The notes beneath the pieces were generated by a model. It searched no databases. It had not been told where the DNA came from and was given only the letters and a program-made list of their open reading frames with translations. Below are positions 16,452 to 24,541 of a DNA stretch of 25,034 bases, in pieces (position 1 is the stretch's first letter; every line of letters begins with the position of its first letter). Made by a program: the position numbers and the translations under genes. This DNA is from an uncultured Pseudomonadota bacterium (lineage in GTDB: Bacteria > Myxococcota_A > UBA796 > GCA-2862545). The stretch lies in the NCBI GenBank assembly GCA_937891875.1, contig CALATR010000073.1, positions 1 to 25,034 of the forward strand. The letters are read 5' to 3'.

Positions 16452-16867
16452 CAGTGCCCTCCCTGCGGATGCTCCGCCAGCTCGATCAGGACGCCGCCTG
16501 CCGACTTCGGGTGGATGAACGCCGTCTTCGTGCCGTGCGCCCCGGGCGTCGGGCCGTCGGTGAGGAAGCGGTAGCCCTTCGCGGTCAGCCGCTCCATGTC
16601 GCCCACGATGTCGTCAGTGCGGAAGCAGATGTGGTGCAGCCCGGGGCCCCGCTTCTCCAGGTACTTCTGGACCGGCCCCTGGCCGTCGATGGGGTGGATG
16701 AGCTCGATCCGGGTCTCGCCGACCGGGATGAACGCGGTCGTCGTCTGGGCGGGCACCACGTCCTCCGTGCCCTCGAGCGCCAGGCCCATGTCCTCGCAGA
16801 AGCGGCGGATCCCCTCGGGGAGGTCGTCCACGGCGATCGCGATGTGGTCCAGCTGCAGGATGGCCAT
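16451..16867 (-). CDS. mce: Methylmalonyl-CoA epimerase
   Basis: This 138-aa protein of the vicinal-oxygen-chelate fold interconverts (R)- and (S)-methylmalonyl-CoA in propionyl-CoA and branched-chain amino-acid breakdown. Two betaalphabeta-betabeta modules are visible: LDHIAIAVDDL (6-16) with the metal ligand His8, then GPGLHHICFRTDDI (75-87) with His79 and a closing GGVLIELAEHP with Glu129. ETRIELIHP (51-59) is also typical. The ATG at 16867 has GGGAG 4-5 nt upstream; the in-frame region before it is arginine/proline-rich and belongs to the neighbouring gene's antiphase. The stop overlaps the nagZ start. No mutase gene is in the window. Confidence 0.95.
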
Positions 16868-16878
16868 GGTGCTCCCGG

Positions 16879-17445
16879 TCAGGTCTCGAGCAGGCTCGGG
16901 TAGGCCTCGGCCAGCCAGCGCCGGACGAGGAGGTGGAGGTGAGCCGACGGCGGCACGGGCTGGCTGTGGTCGTCGTGGTCGGACAGCTCCACGATGCAGC
17001 CCAGATCGGCGGACCAGCGGATGTCGCGCCCCGGTAGGAGTGCCGCCAGGATCGCCCACAATCGGCGCATGACCTCGTCGAGGATCCCGCGCTCGCTGGC
17101 GTGGGCCAGGGCGGCGGCGATGAACAGGCGGTCCTGCTCCTCGGCGAGGCGGAGCCACAGCTGGGCGCGGGTGAGGGTCTGGCCCTCGAGCACGACGTCG
17201 GTGCCGGCCACGACGGACAGGTCGAAGAGCAGGTCCACCACCCGCACGAGCGGGGTCTTGGCGGTGACGTCGAGCCGGGCGTGCAGCTCGCAGTCGGCGG
17301 AGGGGGACAGGCGCATCGGCAGGGCGCGCAGGGCCAGGCGGTCGTCCTCGCGCACGTAGGGCTCACCCTGCTCGGTCAGCCAGCGCTCGAGGGCGTCGAC
17401 GGACGGCATGGGGCCGGCGGTGTGCAGGGTCGCGAGGAGGGACAC
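16879..17445 (-). CDS. Conserved-looking protein of unknown function
   Basis: This 188-aa protein starts at a GTG (17445) with GGAG 5 nt upstream. It is soluble, with no signal peptide or membrane segment. The first ~75 residues are mixed alpha/beta with LERWLTEQGEPYVREDD (a short helix-turn) and LRALPMRLSP. The middle is strongly helical (TRAQLWLRLAEEQDRLFIAAALAHAS) and the last third is beta-like (RWSADLGCIVELSDHDD). No family is recognised. It lies between the helicase loader (61-bp gap) and the epimerase (11-bp gap) in the same transcript direction, so co-expression is likely, though the mixed operon gives no functional hint. Confidence 0.75.
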   Translation of the reverse strand: MSLLATLHTAGPMPSVDALERWLTEQGEPYVREDDRLALRALPMRLSPSADCELHARLDVTAKTPLVRVVDLLFDLSVVAGTDVVLEGQTLTRAQLWLRLAEEQDRLFIAAALAHASERGILDEVMRRLWAILAALLPGRDIRWSADLGCIVELSDHDDHSQPVPPSAHLHLLVRRWLAEAYPSLLET

Positions 17446-17506
17446 GGGGGCTCCGGATGGGGGAGGGTAGCAGCGGCGCGGGGGTCTGCGGGCAGCCTGC
17501 GAAGGC

Positions 17507-18382
17507 CTACCAGCGAGCCTGGGGGCGCTGCCGCCAGTCCTTCCCGCCGAGGTAGCGGATCTCGCACATCTCGGCGAGGCGGGAGTGCACCCGCTCGCCG
17601 ACCCGGTCGGACAAGCTGGGCTGCATCTCGGGTCGGTTGTCGGCCAGGTTGGGGCGGGCGACGCCGGTGGGCGGCCCGGGCTTGTAGTTGCTGGTGGCGA
17701 GCACGGTCCGCGCGGCGTTGTACCGGCGACTGACGAGCTCGTCGATGACGGACAGCTCCCACTCGGTCAGCATGCCCTTGCCCAGCTCGTCGATGGCCAG
17801 GACCTCCACCGCGACCAGCTCGTCCAGGATGGCTGCTGCGCCTTTTCCGGCGTCAAACCGCCCTTTCAGGGCCGAAAGCAGGTGGCTGAACTCGACGAAG
17901 CGCGCCTCGACCCCGTGCTCGAGGACCAGCACGCGCACGGTCGCGGCCAGCAGGTGGGTCTTTCCGCGGCCGACCGGACCCCACAGCACGAAGCCGCGGT
18001 TGATCCCGCCGGGCTTGAAGCCGTGGGCCAGGGCGCGGGCGATGCCGTAGGGCTCCGCCTGCTCGACCGGGTTGGTGATGCTGTAGTTGTCGAAGGTGCA
18101 GTGGGCGAGGCGGCCGGGCAGGTGGGCGCGGGAGAGCAGGGCGAGCCGCTGCTCGAAGCGGTGGCAGTCGCAGCGGGTCACCGGCGCCTTGCGGCCGTCG
18201 GGGGGCTTGTCACCGCGGACCCAGCGGGTGTCGTCGCACATGGGGCACGGCTTGCTGGACGCGCAGACGCAGACGTGGGCGACGGCGTGCTCGCCCTCGC
18301 GCTCGACGATGAGTCCGTCGCCGCCGCACCGGGGGCACGAGGGCTCGACGCCCGGATGGTGGAGTCGGCGGGGCCTGGTCAT
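17507..18382 (-). CDS. DnaC/DnaI-like replicative helicase loader ATPase with N-terminal zinc motifs
   Basis: This is a 291-aa protein. The N-terminal ~75 residues contain eight cysteines in pairs: CPRCGGDG (16-23), CVC (38-40), CPMC (46-49) and CDC (71-73), a zinc-binding region like those of DnaI and some DnaC-like proteins. The AAA+ domain follows: TFDNYSI (97-103), Walker A GPVGRGKTHL (135-144), Walker B VLAIDELGKG (194-203), sensor I LATSNY (228-233) and an Arg-rich SDRVGERVHSRLAEM (258-272) holding the likely arginine finger. Such proteins load the DnaB helicase at origins or restart sites. IstB transposase helpers share the AAA+ core but lack this zinc region, and no IS21 transposase is nearby. 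The gene follows a DnaD-like gene by 32 bp, strengthening the replication reading. Confidence 0.88.
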   Translation of the reverse strand: MTRPRRLHHPGVEPSCPRCGGDGLIVEREGEHAVAHVCVCASSKPCPMCDDTRWVRGDKPPDGRKAPVTRCDCHRFEQRLALLSRAHLPGRLAHCTFDNYSITNPVEQAEPYGIARALAHGFKPGGINRGFVLWGPVGRGKTHLLAATVRVLVLEHGVEARFVEFSHLLSALKGRFDAGKGAAAILDELVAVEVLAIDELGKGMLTEWELSVIDELVSRRYNAARTVLATSNYKPGPPTGVARPNLADNRPEMQPSLSDRVGERVHSRLAEMCEIRYLGGKDWRQRPQARW

Positions 18383-18414
18383 GGGCGGTGCGTAACCCCC
18401 GGGGGGCGAGGCTC

Positions 18415-19125
18415 CTACGCCGGGGCGGATCCCTTCGGCAAGAGCTGGCGGATCGTGGCGGCGGACAGGAGCGGGTAGGCCTGGCGGAGCTGGTCCCGGG
18501 CGACCTCCTCGGCGCTGGACTCGAAGGCGGCGGCGGAGAGCACCTCGCGCACGGCGTGCAGGCTCTGGCGGGCATCATCGAGGCGTTCCTCGCGCTCCCA
18601 GTCCTCCATCTCGGTCCAGGCGCGGAGCAGGAAGTCGCGACACAGGGTCTGGGCGCGCGCCTCCAGCAGCTGGGGATCGTCGACCGGCAGGGCGAGCAGG
18701 GCGTCGGCGAGGGCGTCGAGCTGGTCGTGGCGCGGATCGTCGGCGGGGCGCTCGCGGAGGGCGGCGGCGAGGGGGGCCAGGGGATGGGCCGCGGCCGCGG
18801 GCTCGGGCGGGCGGTCGGCGGCGGTGCGGAGGGCACCCCGGTGGGCCTTGCCGAGGTGGGGGCGCGCGCTGCGCAGGGTCAGGGGCAGGCGCTGGGGGCG
18901 CTTTCGGCGCGCATCGGCCGCCCGCTCCAGCGCGTGGATGATCTGCGGACCGCTCCAGCCGTCCCGGAGCCAGGTATCCAGGAGGGAGCTGTCATCCGGA
19001 GAGAGAAACGGCGCTCCGCCGCGCAGTGCGACCAGGTGCTTGCGGACTGCCTCGGCCGCGCGTTCGTCAAGGGTTTCCCACAACCCGGCACTCTCCTTGT
19101 CGACGTGTGGGCGCCGGTCTATCAT
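18415..19125 (-). CDS. Putative DnaD-like replication protein
   Basis: This 236-aa protein is first in the minus-strand run. Residues ~38-92 (PFLSPDDSSLLDTWL, then GWSGPQIIHALERAA and LPLTLRSARPHL) follow the pattern of the DnaD C-terminal domain of Firmicutes and phage primosomes, in which a 'W-L-x-x-G-x-S-x-x-x-I-x-x-A-L' helix pair precedes a conserved tail. The remainder is helical with an acidic EMEDWEREERLDDA segment and a C-terminal IRQLLPKG. ATG 19125 lacks a good ribosome binding site. An in-frame TTG at 19083 has GGAG about 10 nt upstream and would start at WETLDERAAEAV, so the start is uncertain. Immediate linkage to a DnaC/DnaI-like loader supports a helper role in helicase loading. 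The DnaD assignment is by eye and tentative. Confidence 0.7.
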   Translation of the reverse strand: MIDRRPHVDKESAGLWETLDERAAEAVRKHLVALRGGAPFLSPDDSSLLDTWLRDGWSGPQIIHALERAADARRKRPQRLPLTLRSARPHLGKAHRGALRTAADRPPEPAAAAHPLAPLAAALRERPADDPRHDQLDALADALLALPVDDPQLLEARAQTLCRDFLLRAWTEMEDWEREERLDDARQSLHAVREVLSAAAFESSAEEVARDQLRQAYPLLSAATIRQLLPKGSAPA

Positions 19126-19160
19126 CCGCCGGCTGCCTGATCGACGACCTGGAGCACCGG

Positions 19161-20309
19161 ATGACCCGCTTGCTTTTGACCCTGTTCCTCACGGCCTCCG
19201 TGCCCGCCTTCGCGGCGCCCGAGGATGAGGACGACTCCGAGCTCGACCTCGACGAGGACGAGACGGAGGAGGAGAAGAAGGCCCGCGAGGCCCGCGAGAG
19301 CGAGCGCCTGGACGAGGGCGACGATCTCGACCTCCTGGACGACGAGGAAGCGCTCGACCAGATCGAGGGCAACGGCGAGAAGTCCGACGACGATCTGCTG
19401 GGCGACACGGTCAAGGAAGACCAGATCGACCAGGAGGGCCAGGACAACTCCAAGATCTACCGCGAGGCGGTGGAGGACTACGCCGAGCTCGCCGCGGACG
19501 AGGAGATGCTGGCCTGGGAGCGCTACATGGAGCGCTACCCGAACACCCTGTACAAGGACCGCATCGAGCGCCGCCTGGACGACCTCGAGGAGCAGCTGTA
19601 CCGGGAGCGCAAGGCCATCAAGGAGGACGACCGCCTCGACGCCGACGAGCGTGAGGTGCCGATCTCCCAGGCGCTCCTGCTGCAGAACATCAACCCGCGC
19701 ACCCGGGTGCAGGCGGGCTTCGAGTGGGGCCTGCCTGACTACGTCAACATGATGCTGGACTACGAGCACGGCATCAGCCGGGAGCTCTCGGTCCACGGCG
19801 GCCTGCGCAACCGCTTCCAGACCTGGAACTTCGAGTTCGGCGGCCGCTACGCCATCGTGAAGTCCTCCCGGACCCAGACCCTGTTCACCGGCATCATGGA
19901 CTTCCGGATGGCGCTGTCGCCGGCGTACCTGGCGGTGCGTCCGCAGGTCGCCTTCGGCCAGCGCTTCGGTGAGCAGCTGGACGTGCAGGCCCAGGTCGGC
20001 ATCGACTACGAGCTGCGCTCCGGCTCCCAGGTGCGGATCATCGGCGGCGTCAACGTCACCGGCCGCATCGACGAGCGCGTCGCCGTCTTCGTGGAGACCA
20101 ACTACAACGCCAAGGGCTTCACGGACAAGGAGATCGACGGGCTGTTCACCTTCCCGGTCGGCTCCTTCGGCCTCAAGCTGTACCCGGCCATCCAGGGTCA
20201 GGACGACGGCTTCCTCGAGCTGAACATCGGCGCCAGCGTGCCCTACGCCACCCGGTACTATCGGTGGCACGAGGGCAGCATCATGGGCCAGGTGAACATC
20301 TACCTGTAG
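19161..20309 (+). CDS. Outer-membrane-barrel-like protein with a long acidic N-terminal region
   Basis: This 382-aa protein starts at ATG 19161 with GGAG 6 nt upstream. Residues 1-19 are a signal peptide (MTRLLLTLFLTASVPAFAA). Residues 20-97 are extremely acidic and disordered-looking (PEDEDDSELDLDEDETEEE and similar). Residues ~98-150 form a helical segment resembling a single TPR-like unit (MLAWERYMERYPNTLYKDRI). From ~165 onward, about ten amphipathic beta-strands follow (ARVQ-type alternation in VQAGFEWGLPDYVNMMLDYE, LSVHGGLRNRF, VQAQVGIDYELRSGSQVRII) and the chain ends in NIYL, as outer-membrane barrels often do. No named family is recognised. It is followed after 16 bp by the HEAT protein gene, so they probably share a transcript. 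The acidic part may bind cations or basic partners in the periplasm. Confidence 0.85.
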   Translation: MTRLLLTLFLTASVPAFAAPEDEDDSELDLDEDETEEEKKAREARESERLDEGDDLDLLDDEEALDQIEGNGEKSDDDLLGDTVKEDQIDQEGQDNSKIYREAVEDYAELAADEEMLAWERYMERYPNTLYKDRIERRLDDLEEQLYRERKAIKEDDRLDADEREVPISQALLLQNINPRTRVQAGFEWGLPDYVNMMLDYEHGISRELSVHGGLRNRFQTWNFEFGGRYAIVKSSRTQTLFTGIMDFRMALSPAYLAVRPQVAFGQRFGEQLDVQAQVGIDYELRSGSQVRIIGGVNVTGRIDERVAVFVETNYNAKGFTDKEIDGLFTFPVGSFGLKLYPAIQGQDDGFLELNIGASVPYATRYYRWHEGSIMGQVNIYL

Positions 20310-20325
20310 GCTTGGGAGGGAGTCC

Positions 20326-22371
20326 GTGCGCGGGGAGACACTCCGCAGGTTCATCCTCGCTTTCCTGCTGATCAGCGCCGCGCTGATCCTACCTGGGACC
20401 GCCCTGGCGCAGGAGGTCGCGCCGCCGTGGCCGCAGACGGTGCGGGACGCGGATCTGATCGTGAAGGCGAGGGTTGTCGAGGGGGGTCGCTTCGGGGCGC
20501 GGGTCGTCGCGGAGGAGACCTTCTTCGGGGACGCGCCCGAGGGTCCGTTCCTGGTGATCGGGTTCTCGGACGGGGCGTTCCCGCCACCGATCCTCGAGGA
20601 GGAGGCGCTTCGCAACGGCGAGCTCGTCTACCTGTTCCTCCGCCGCTGGCCGCGGGAAGACGGGGGGTTCGAGATCCCCCACTGGCTGGAGGAGGACTGG
20701 GCACCGACGAGGGAGCCCACCTGGACCACGGGCACGCCCGTCGCGGGCGACGTGCCGATCCGCGACGGGAAGGTCCGGGTACAGCTCGTCTTTGGTGGCT
20801 ACCATCACCTCGGCGAGCCGATGGACATCGCGCGCTGGGAGTCCCTGGTCCGGGCGATGGTCGATCGGTTCAAGCACGACCGGATCGACGAGGAGGGGCT
20901 CGCTGCGGCGGCATCGTGCCTGGACGCGGGCGTGCAGTCGCGCCGGGAGATGCCCCAGGGCGAGACGGTCGAGGCCCAGTGCCTCGCCGAGCTGTGGCTG
21001 CGCGGAGAGCACCGCATGGACCCGCGGATGGAGGGGTACGTGCACGCTCCCCCGATGGCGCGCGGCGTGCTGGCTGGCCTCGCCGGACGCGCGGGGGCGA
21101 AGGGCTACGAAAAGCTGATCCGCGAGGTCACCCTGGCGCCGACGATCGACGCCCCCGCGGCGATGGTCGCGGTCGGCCGGGACGGTGGGGAAGACTACCT
21201 GGCCTCGGTCATCGCGCCGATGCTTCCCGCGGCGCGCGCCGCCGTCGCGCCGGAAGGAACCGATCTGCAGACCCTGCGCACCGAGGACTCCCGCTCGCGG
21301 ATCCTGGCGGCGCTGGTCGACCTGCACAGCGAGGCCCAGCTGGACCTGCTCCGCGATGAGCTGCAGTACCTCAATCCCCGCGCGCTCTACGTCGCGATCG
21401 ATGCGATGGACGCCGCGAAGTCCGCCAGCTGGGTGTCCGCGGTCGAGCCGATCCTGGCCGAGGGCGAGCGCAGGCGGACCACGGCGGTGCTGGAGGCGAT
21501 CGAGGCTCACGGAACGGCCGAGGCGCGCGACGCCCTGCACCGCTTCATCGCCCGGACCGACATCGACCCCGGCCTGCGTCGCCTGGGCGTGCGGGTGCTG
21601 GGCGCGGTGGGCGACGACAGCTCGGCGGCGCTGCTACGGACCAGTCTGGAGGGGCGCCTGGCGTTCGAGGGTCGCTGGGACGATGACCGCGCGGACGAGG
21701 TGGGCGCGGAGCTGGAGGCTCTGGAGCACCTCACCGGCGCGGGTGCGGCCGATCTCGCCTGGGTCGTCGCGCGCCAGTACCTCGGCCTCCCAAAGTCCTA
21801 TGTCAACCAGGATTTTCGCGACAAGTCCCTGGCCGAGCACGCCGCGCTGGAGAAGGCGGTGCTCAGGGTGCTGCCCAAGGACTCGTCCGCCAGCGTGCGC
21901 GTCGTGACCGAGCGGGAGGACGCCTTCGAGTCCCGGGGTCAGCGGGTGGTGCTGGTCGACGCCAAGGCCAGCGCCGGCGTCACCGAGCAGCAGCGTCAGG
22001 AGGTCGCCCGGGTCGCCGGGACGACGCCCGAGCGCGTGCGCCTGTGTGGACCGGACCCCCGCGGTCGGGTGCGCTGCCTGCGGAGTCGCGGCGACTTCTG
22101 GGAGCCCCACTCCCGCATGCTGACGCCCATGCTGCGGGCCATCGGTGCCAGCGCGGGTCTGGGCGAGCGGCCGGCAGAGCACCCCGAGCCCATCGCCGGG
22201 CGCTGGCTGGCCTGGACCTACGTGCTGGGCTGGGCCGAGCCCCTGGGTGTGGCCCACGTCATCCGCGAGCTGTGGGGTCCGGGCTACCTGGGCCCGGTCC
22301 ACCCCGATCACCGTCCGCCGCTGGTTCCCCCCGGGCTCGAGCCCTTCGATGCGAGCGCGCCGCCCCGGTAG
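20326..22371 (+). CDS. Secreted HEAT-repeat protein
   Basis: This 681-aa protein starts at a GTG (20326) with GGAGGGAG just upstream. Residues 1-28 are a signal peptide (LRRFILAFLLISAALILPGTALA). Residues ~35-125 form a beta-rich domain (RDADLIVKARVVEGG, LVIGFSDGAFPPP, ELVYLFLRRWP) that resembles the N-terminal domain of secreted proteins carrying a 'commitment to pay out' style loop, but I cannot name it. Residues ~225-480 are helical HEAT-like repeats (RILAALVDLHSEAQLDLL, TTAVLEAIEAHGTAEARDAL, LRRLGVRVLGAVGDDSSAALL). The C-terminal ~130 residues are unassigned, with a VRLCGPDPRGRVRC pair of cysteines. It should be periplasmic. It is linked to the barrel-like gene by 16 bp, and its stop abuts the stop of the convergent amidotransferase gene with no gap. 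Confidence 0.88.
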   Translation: MRGETLRRFILAFLLISAALILPGTALAQEVAPPWPQTVRDADLIVKARVVEGGRFGARVVAEETFFGDAPEGPFLVIGFSDGAFPPPILEEEALRNGELVYLFLRRWPREDGGFEIPHWLEEDWAPTREPTWTTGTPVAGDVPIRDGKVRVQLVFGGYHHLGEPMDIARWESLVRAMVDRFKHDRIDEEGLAAAASCLDAGVQSRREMPQGETVEAQCLAELWLRGEHRMDPRMEGYVHAPPMARGVLAGLAGRAGAKGYEKLIREVTLAPTIDAPAAMVAVGRDGGEDYLASVIAPMLPAARAAVAPEGTDLQTLRTEDSRSRILAALVDLHSEAQLDLLRDELQYLNPRALYVAIDAMDAAKSASWVSAVEPILAEGERRRTTAVLEAIEAHGTAEARDALHRFIARTDIDPGLRRLGVRVLGAVGDDSSAALLRTSLEGRLAFEGRWDDDRADEVGAELEALEHLTGAGAADLAWVVARQYLGLPKSYVNQDFRDKSLAEHAALEKAVLRVLPKDSSASVRVVTEREDAFESRGQRVVLVDAKASAGVTEQQRQEVARVAGTTPERVRLCGPDPRGRVRCLRSRGDFWEPHSRMLTPMLRAIGASAGLGERPAEHPEPIAGRWLAWTYVLGWAEPLGVAHVIRELWGPGYLGPVHPDHRPPLVPPGLEPFDASAPPR

Positions 22372-23103
22372 TCAGGTCACGTGGGCCAGCAGGTGGGCGA
22401 GCAGGGTCGAGACCTCGGGGGTGTCCTGCCCGGTGGCCATGTCGGCCAGCACGCCCTCGAGCTCCTCGGGGGCCATGTACCGCTCGGCGTAGTGGCGGGC
22501 GCGGTCCATGGTGGACTGCACGGTGAGCTCGGGATGGAACTGGGCGGCCCAGAAGGGTGCGCCCTCGACCTTGAGCGCCTGGTGCTCGACCCGGTCGCCG
22601 CGGGCGGTGTGGATGACCCCGGCCGGGAGGCGATCGACGCAGTCCTGGTGGCCCTGCTGCGCCCAGAAGCCCGCGGCGGGGAGGTGGCCGAAGATGGGGT
22701 CCTTCCGGCCTTCTGCGGTGGTTTGCATCCAGACGGCGCCCATCTCCTGGCGGGAGGGGTCGTGGCGGACCTCGCCGCCCAGCGCGAGCGCGAGCCCCTG
22801 GAAGCCGAAGCACGAGGCCCAGGCGGGGACCTTGCGGTCGACCACCTCGACCAGGAGATCGATGCCCTGCTTGATCCAGGGCACGTCGGGGTGGTCGAGC
22901 ACCGAGTAGGCGCCGCTGCCCCCGAAGAGCACGAGATCGACGCCGTCGAGGTCGGGCCAGCCGGTGGGCATCGCGTGCACCTGCAGCGAGCCTCTGGCGA
23001 TCTGCAGGTGCTCGGCGAAGCAGCGGGCCTCGTGCTCGGCCATGGAATCGGACGGGTCGCGCAGGCTGATCAGCAGGACCCGGGGGCTCTTGGCGTCGGA
23101 CAT
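22372..23103 (-). CDS. Class I glutamine amidotransferase-like protein (GMP-synthase-type)
   Basis: This 243-aa protein starts at ATG 23103 with AGAGG 4 nt upstream; a further in-frame start 18 bp upstream has no ribosome binding site. The class I amidotransferase fold is clear: LVLFGGSGAYSVLD (57-70), the nucleophile elbow WASCFGFQGLALALGG (95-110) with Cys98, GHQD (151-154) and QFHPELT (188-194) giving His190 and Glu192 of the triad. It hydrolyses glutamine or a gamma-glutamyl substrate in the cytoplasm. The elbow reads SCFGF where GxCxGH is usual; both Gly and His are replaced, which occurs in some stand-alone members. No partner synthase domain is nearby, so the substrate is unknown; gamma-glutamyl hydrolysis of amines or peptides is possible. 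The gene is 40 bp after the TPR gene. Confidence 0.9.
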   Translation of the reverse strand: MSDAKSPRVLLISLRDPSDSMAEHEARCFAEHLQIARGSLQVHAMPTGWPDLDGVDLVLFGGSGAYSVLDHPDVPWIKQGIDLLVEVVDRKVPAWASCFGFQGLALALGGEVRHDPSRQEMGAVWMQTTAEGRKDPIFGHLPAAGFWAQQGHQDCVDRLPAGVIHTARGDRVEHQALKVEGAPFWAAQFHPELTVQSTMDRARHYAERYMAPEELEGVLADMATGQDTPEVSTLLAHLLAHVT

Positions 23104-23143
23104 GGGGCCTCTGGCGTCCACTTCGGCGTGGATCGCGGCCGGT

Positions 23144-24304
23144 CTAGTCCGGAAGGCGACCCGCGCCGAACACGACGCGACGGATGGGGTAGCGGTCGTT
23201 CAGCACGATGAGGCGCTTCAGCAGGTCCGGGATCGCGTCGAACGAGGCGCGACCGAGGTCGAAGGCGCCGGCGACCGCATGGTCCCCCACGCGCTCGAGG
23301 TCGGTCGCGTAGTGGAAGCGACCCTGTTCCGACGAGCCGAAGTCCCCGTTGTAACCGGACAAGTACCAGGATCCGATCACCTCGTCCAGGGCGGAGGCGC
23401 GGCCCTGACCGACCTCGTCCTTGAACTGCACGGTGAGCTGGAGCCAGTGCCAGGGCACGCGGGTGCAGACCCACACCTCGAAGGCCCAGCCGGACCAGGG
23501 CAGGGTGACCGGCACCTGGGCCAGGGGCTCGAGGCCGTTGACCGCGACGATCAGGGGGTCCTTCTCGTCGCCGACCTTGGCGACGCTGCCGTCGGCCGGG
23601 TTCACGAGGTCGACCCGCTCCAGCGCCCACGGACGCGCGCCCTCGGCCAGCATCGGCTTGGGCTCGCCGTCGGGACCGCGGACCATGCGCGCGGCCTCGG
23701 CGTACCAGCCCTCCTCGACCAGCTTGTTGGCGTGCTGGTTGAAGAAGCTGACGTAGGACTCGGCGTGGGCGCGCAGGAAGACCTCGGCCTCGAGGTCCTC
23801 GTCGTCCAGGAAGGCCTCGATGGCGCCGGCCAGCGCCTCGGCCGCCTCGCGGATCTCGTCCTCGACCGTCTCGTCGTTGGCGACCTCGAGGTAGACCTTC
23901 GCCCCCTCCGCGGGGCGCAGGCCATTCACCAGCATCGAGCCCTTCTGCATGCGCAGCTCGACGTCGTGGGGCCAGAAGGAGATGGACTCCTCGAGCACCG
24001 CCAGCGCCTCGCCGTGCTGGTCGTTCATGGTGTACGCCGACGCCAGCGAGGTCGCGAAGTGCTTGCGCATCTCGTCGTGCTGGGGGTCGGTGAAGCGCTT
24101 GGCCAGGTCGTTGGCTTTGTGCAGGTGCGGGATGGCCGCAACGACCGCGCCCTGGTGCATGTAGGACATGCCCAGGGCGCTGTTCAGATCGGGTCGCTCC
24201 GAGTCGATGGCGAGCGCGGCGGTGAAAGCCTTGACCGCGTCGTCGAAGCGCTGTTCATTGATGGCGGCCATGCCGGCCTGCGCGTGCTCTTCGAGCGTCG
24301 TCAC
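23144..24304 (-). CDS. TPR-repeat protein with a C-terminal domain of unknown function
   Basis: This 386-aa protein starts at a GTG (24304) with GGAGG 4 nt upstream. Residues ~1-160 are tetratricopeptide repeats (AGMAAINEQRFDDAVKAFTA, LGMSYMHQGAVVAAIPHLHK, HGEALAVLEESISFWPHDVE). A helical acidic segment follows (~165-200). The C-terminal ~185 residues are mixed beta structure rich in tryptophan (LPWSGWAFEVWVCTRVPWHW, then GSWYLSGYNGDFGSS) and end in a short helix pair (DLLKRLIVLNDRY). There is no signal peptide, so it is probably cytoplasmic. No named family is recognised for the C-terminal part. It is 54 bp after the 57-aa gene and before the amidotransferase gene in one direction, suggesting an operon of three. 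Confidence 0.85.
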   Translation of the reverse strand: MTTLEEHAQAGMAAINEQRFDDAVKAFTAALAIDSERPDLNSALGMSYMHQGAVVAAIPHLHKANDLAKRFTDPQHDEMRKHFATSLASAYTMNDQHGEALAVLEESISFWPHDVELRMQKGSMLVNGLRPAEGAKVYLEVANDETVEDEIREAAEALAGAIEAFLDDEDLEAEVFLRAHAESYVSFFNQHANKLVEEGWYAEAARMVRGPDGEPKPMLAEGARPWALERVDLVNPADGSVAKVGDEKDPLIVAVNGLEPLAQVPVTLPWSGWAFEVWVCTRVPWHWLQLTVQFKDEVGQGRASALDEVIGSWYLSGYNGDFGSSEQGRFHYATDLERVGDHAVAGAFDLGRASFDAIPDLLKRLIVLNDRYPIRRVVFGAGRLPD

Positions 24305-24358
24305 TCGTCCTCCGAGGGCAGGGCGGCAAGCCTACTGCATCCTCGCGGAGCGTGCTGC

Positions 24359-24532
24359 CTAGTTGGCCTGGCGCTTCTCCTTGAGGTCGTCCGTCACCAG
24401 ATCCAGGAGGACGGCGGACAGCTCGATGATCTGCTCGTGCGTGAGGCCCTCGGACTTGAGCTGGCGGTAGAAGCTCTTGGCCAGGGTCCGGTTGCGGTGG
24501 CGGAGCAGCTCCTGCGTGTGGGTCGCGAGCAT
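24359..24532 (-). CDS. 57-aa helical protein
   Basis: ATG 24532 is preferred because GAGGGG lies 8 nt upstream; a GTG at 24541 would add three residues but sits on top of that ribosome binding site. The product is short and helical with mixed charge (LLRHRNRTLAKSFYRQLKSE, then GLTHEQIIELSAVLLDLVTD and a basic KEKRQAN tail). The 'GLTHEQIIELSAVLLDLV' segment has the look of a helix-turn-helix or a dimerising helix pair, but no family is recognised. It leads the minus-strand group that continues with the TPR protein. A 115-bp upstream region carries a direct repeat ATGCAA (24571 and 24588). Confidence 0.65.
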   Translation of the reverse strand: MLATHTQELLRHRNRTLAKSFYRQLKSEGLTHEQIIELSAVLLDLVTDDLKEKRQAN

Positions 24533-24541
24533 CGAATTCAC

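Noticed and set aside
17507..18382. Helicase-loader gene as an IS21 IstB transposase helper
   Set aside because: No IstA-like transposase or terminal inverted repeats are nearby, and the N-terminal zinc region fits DnaI/DnaC-like loaders.
22369..22374. Stop codons of two convergent genes abutting with no gap
   Set aside because: Striking but consistent with the generally compact layout; no terminator or overlap function can be shown from sequence.
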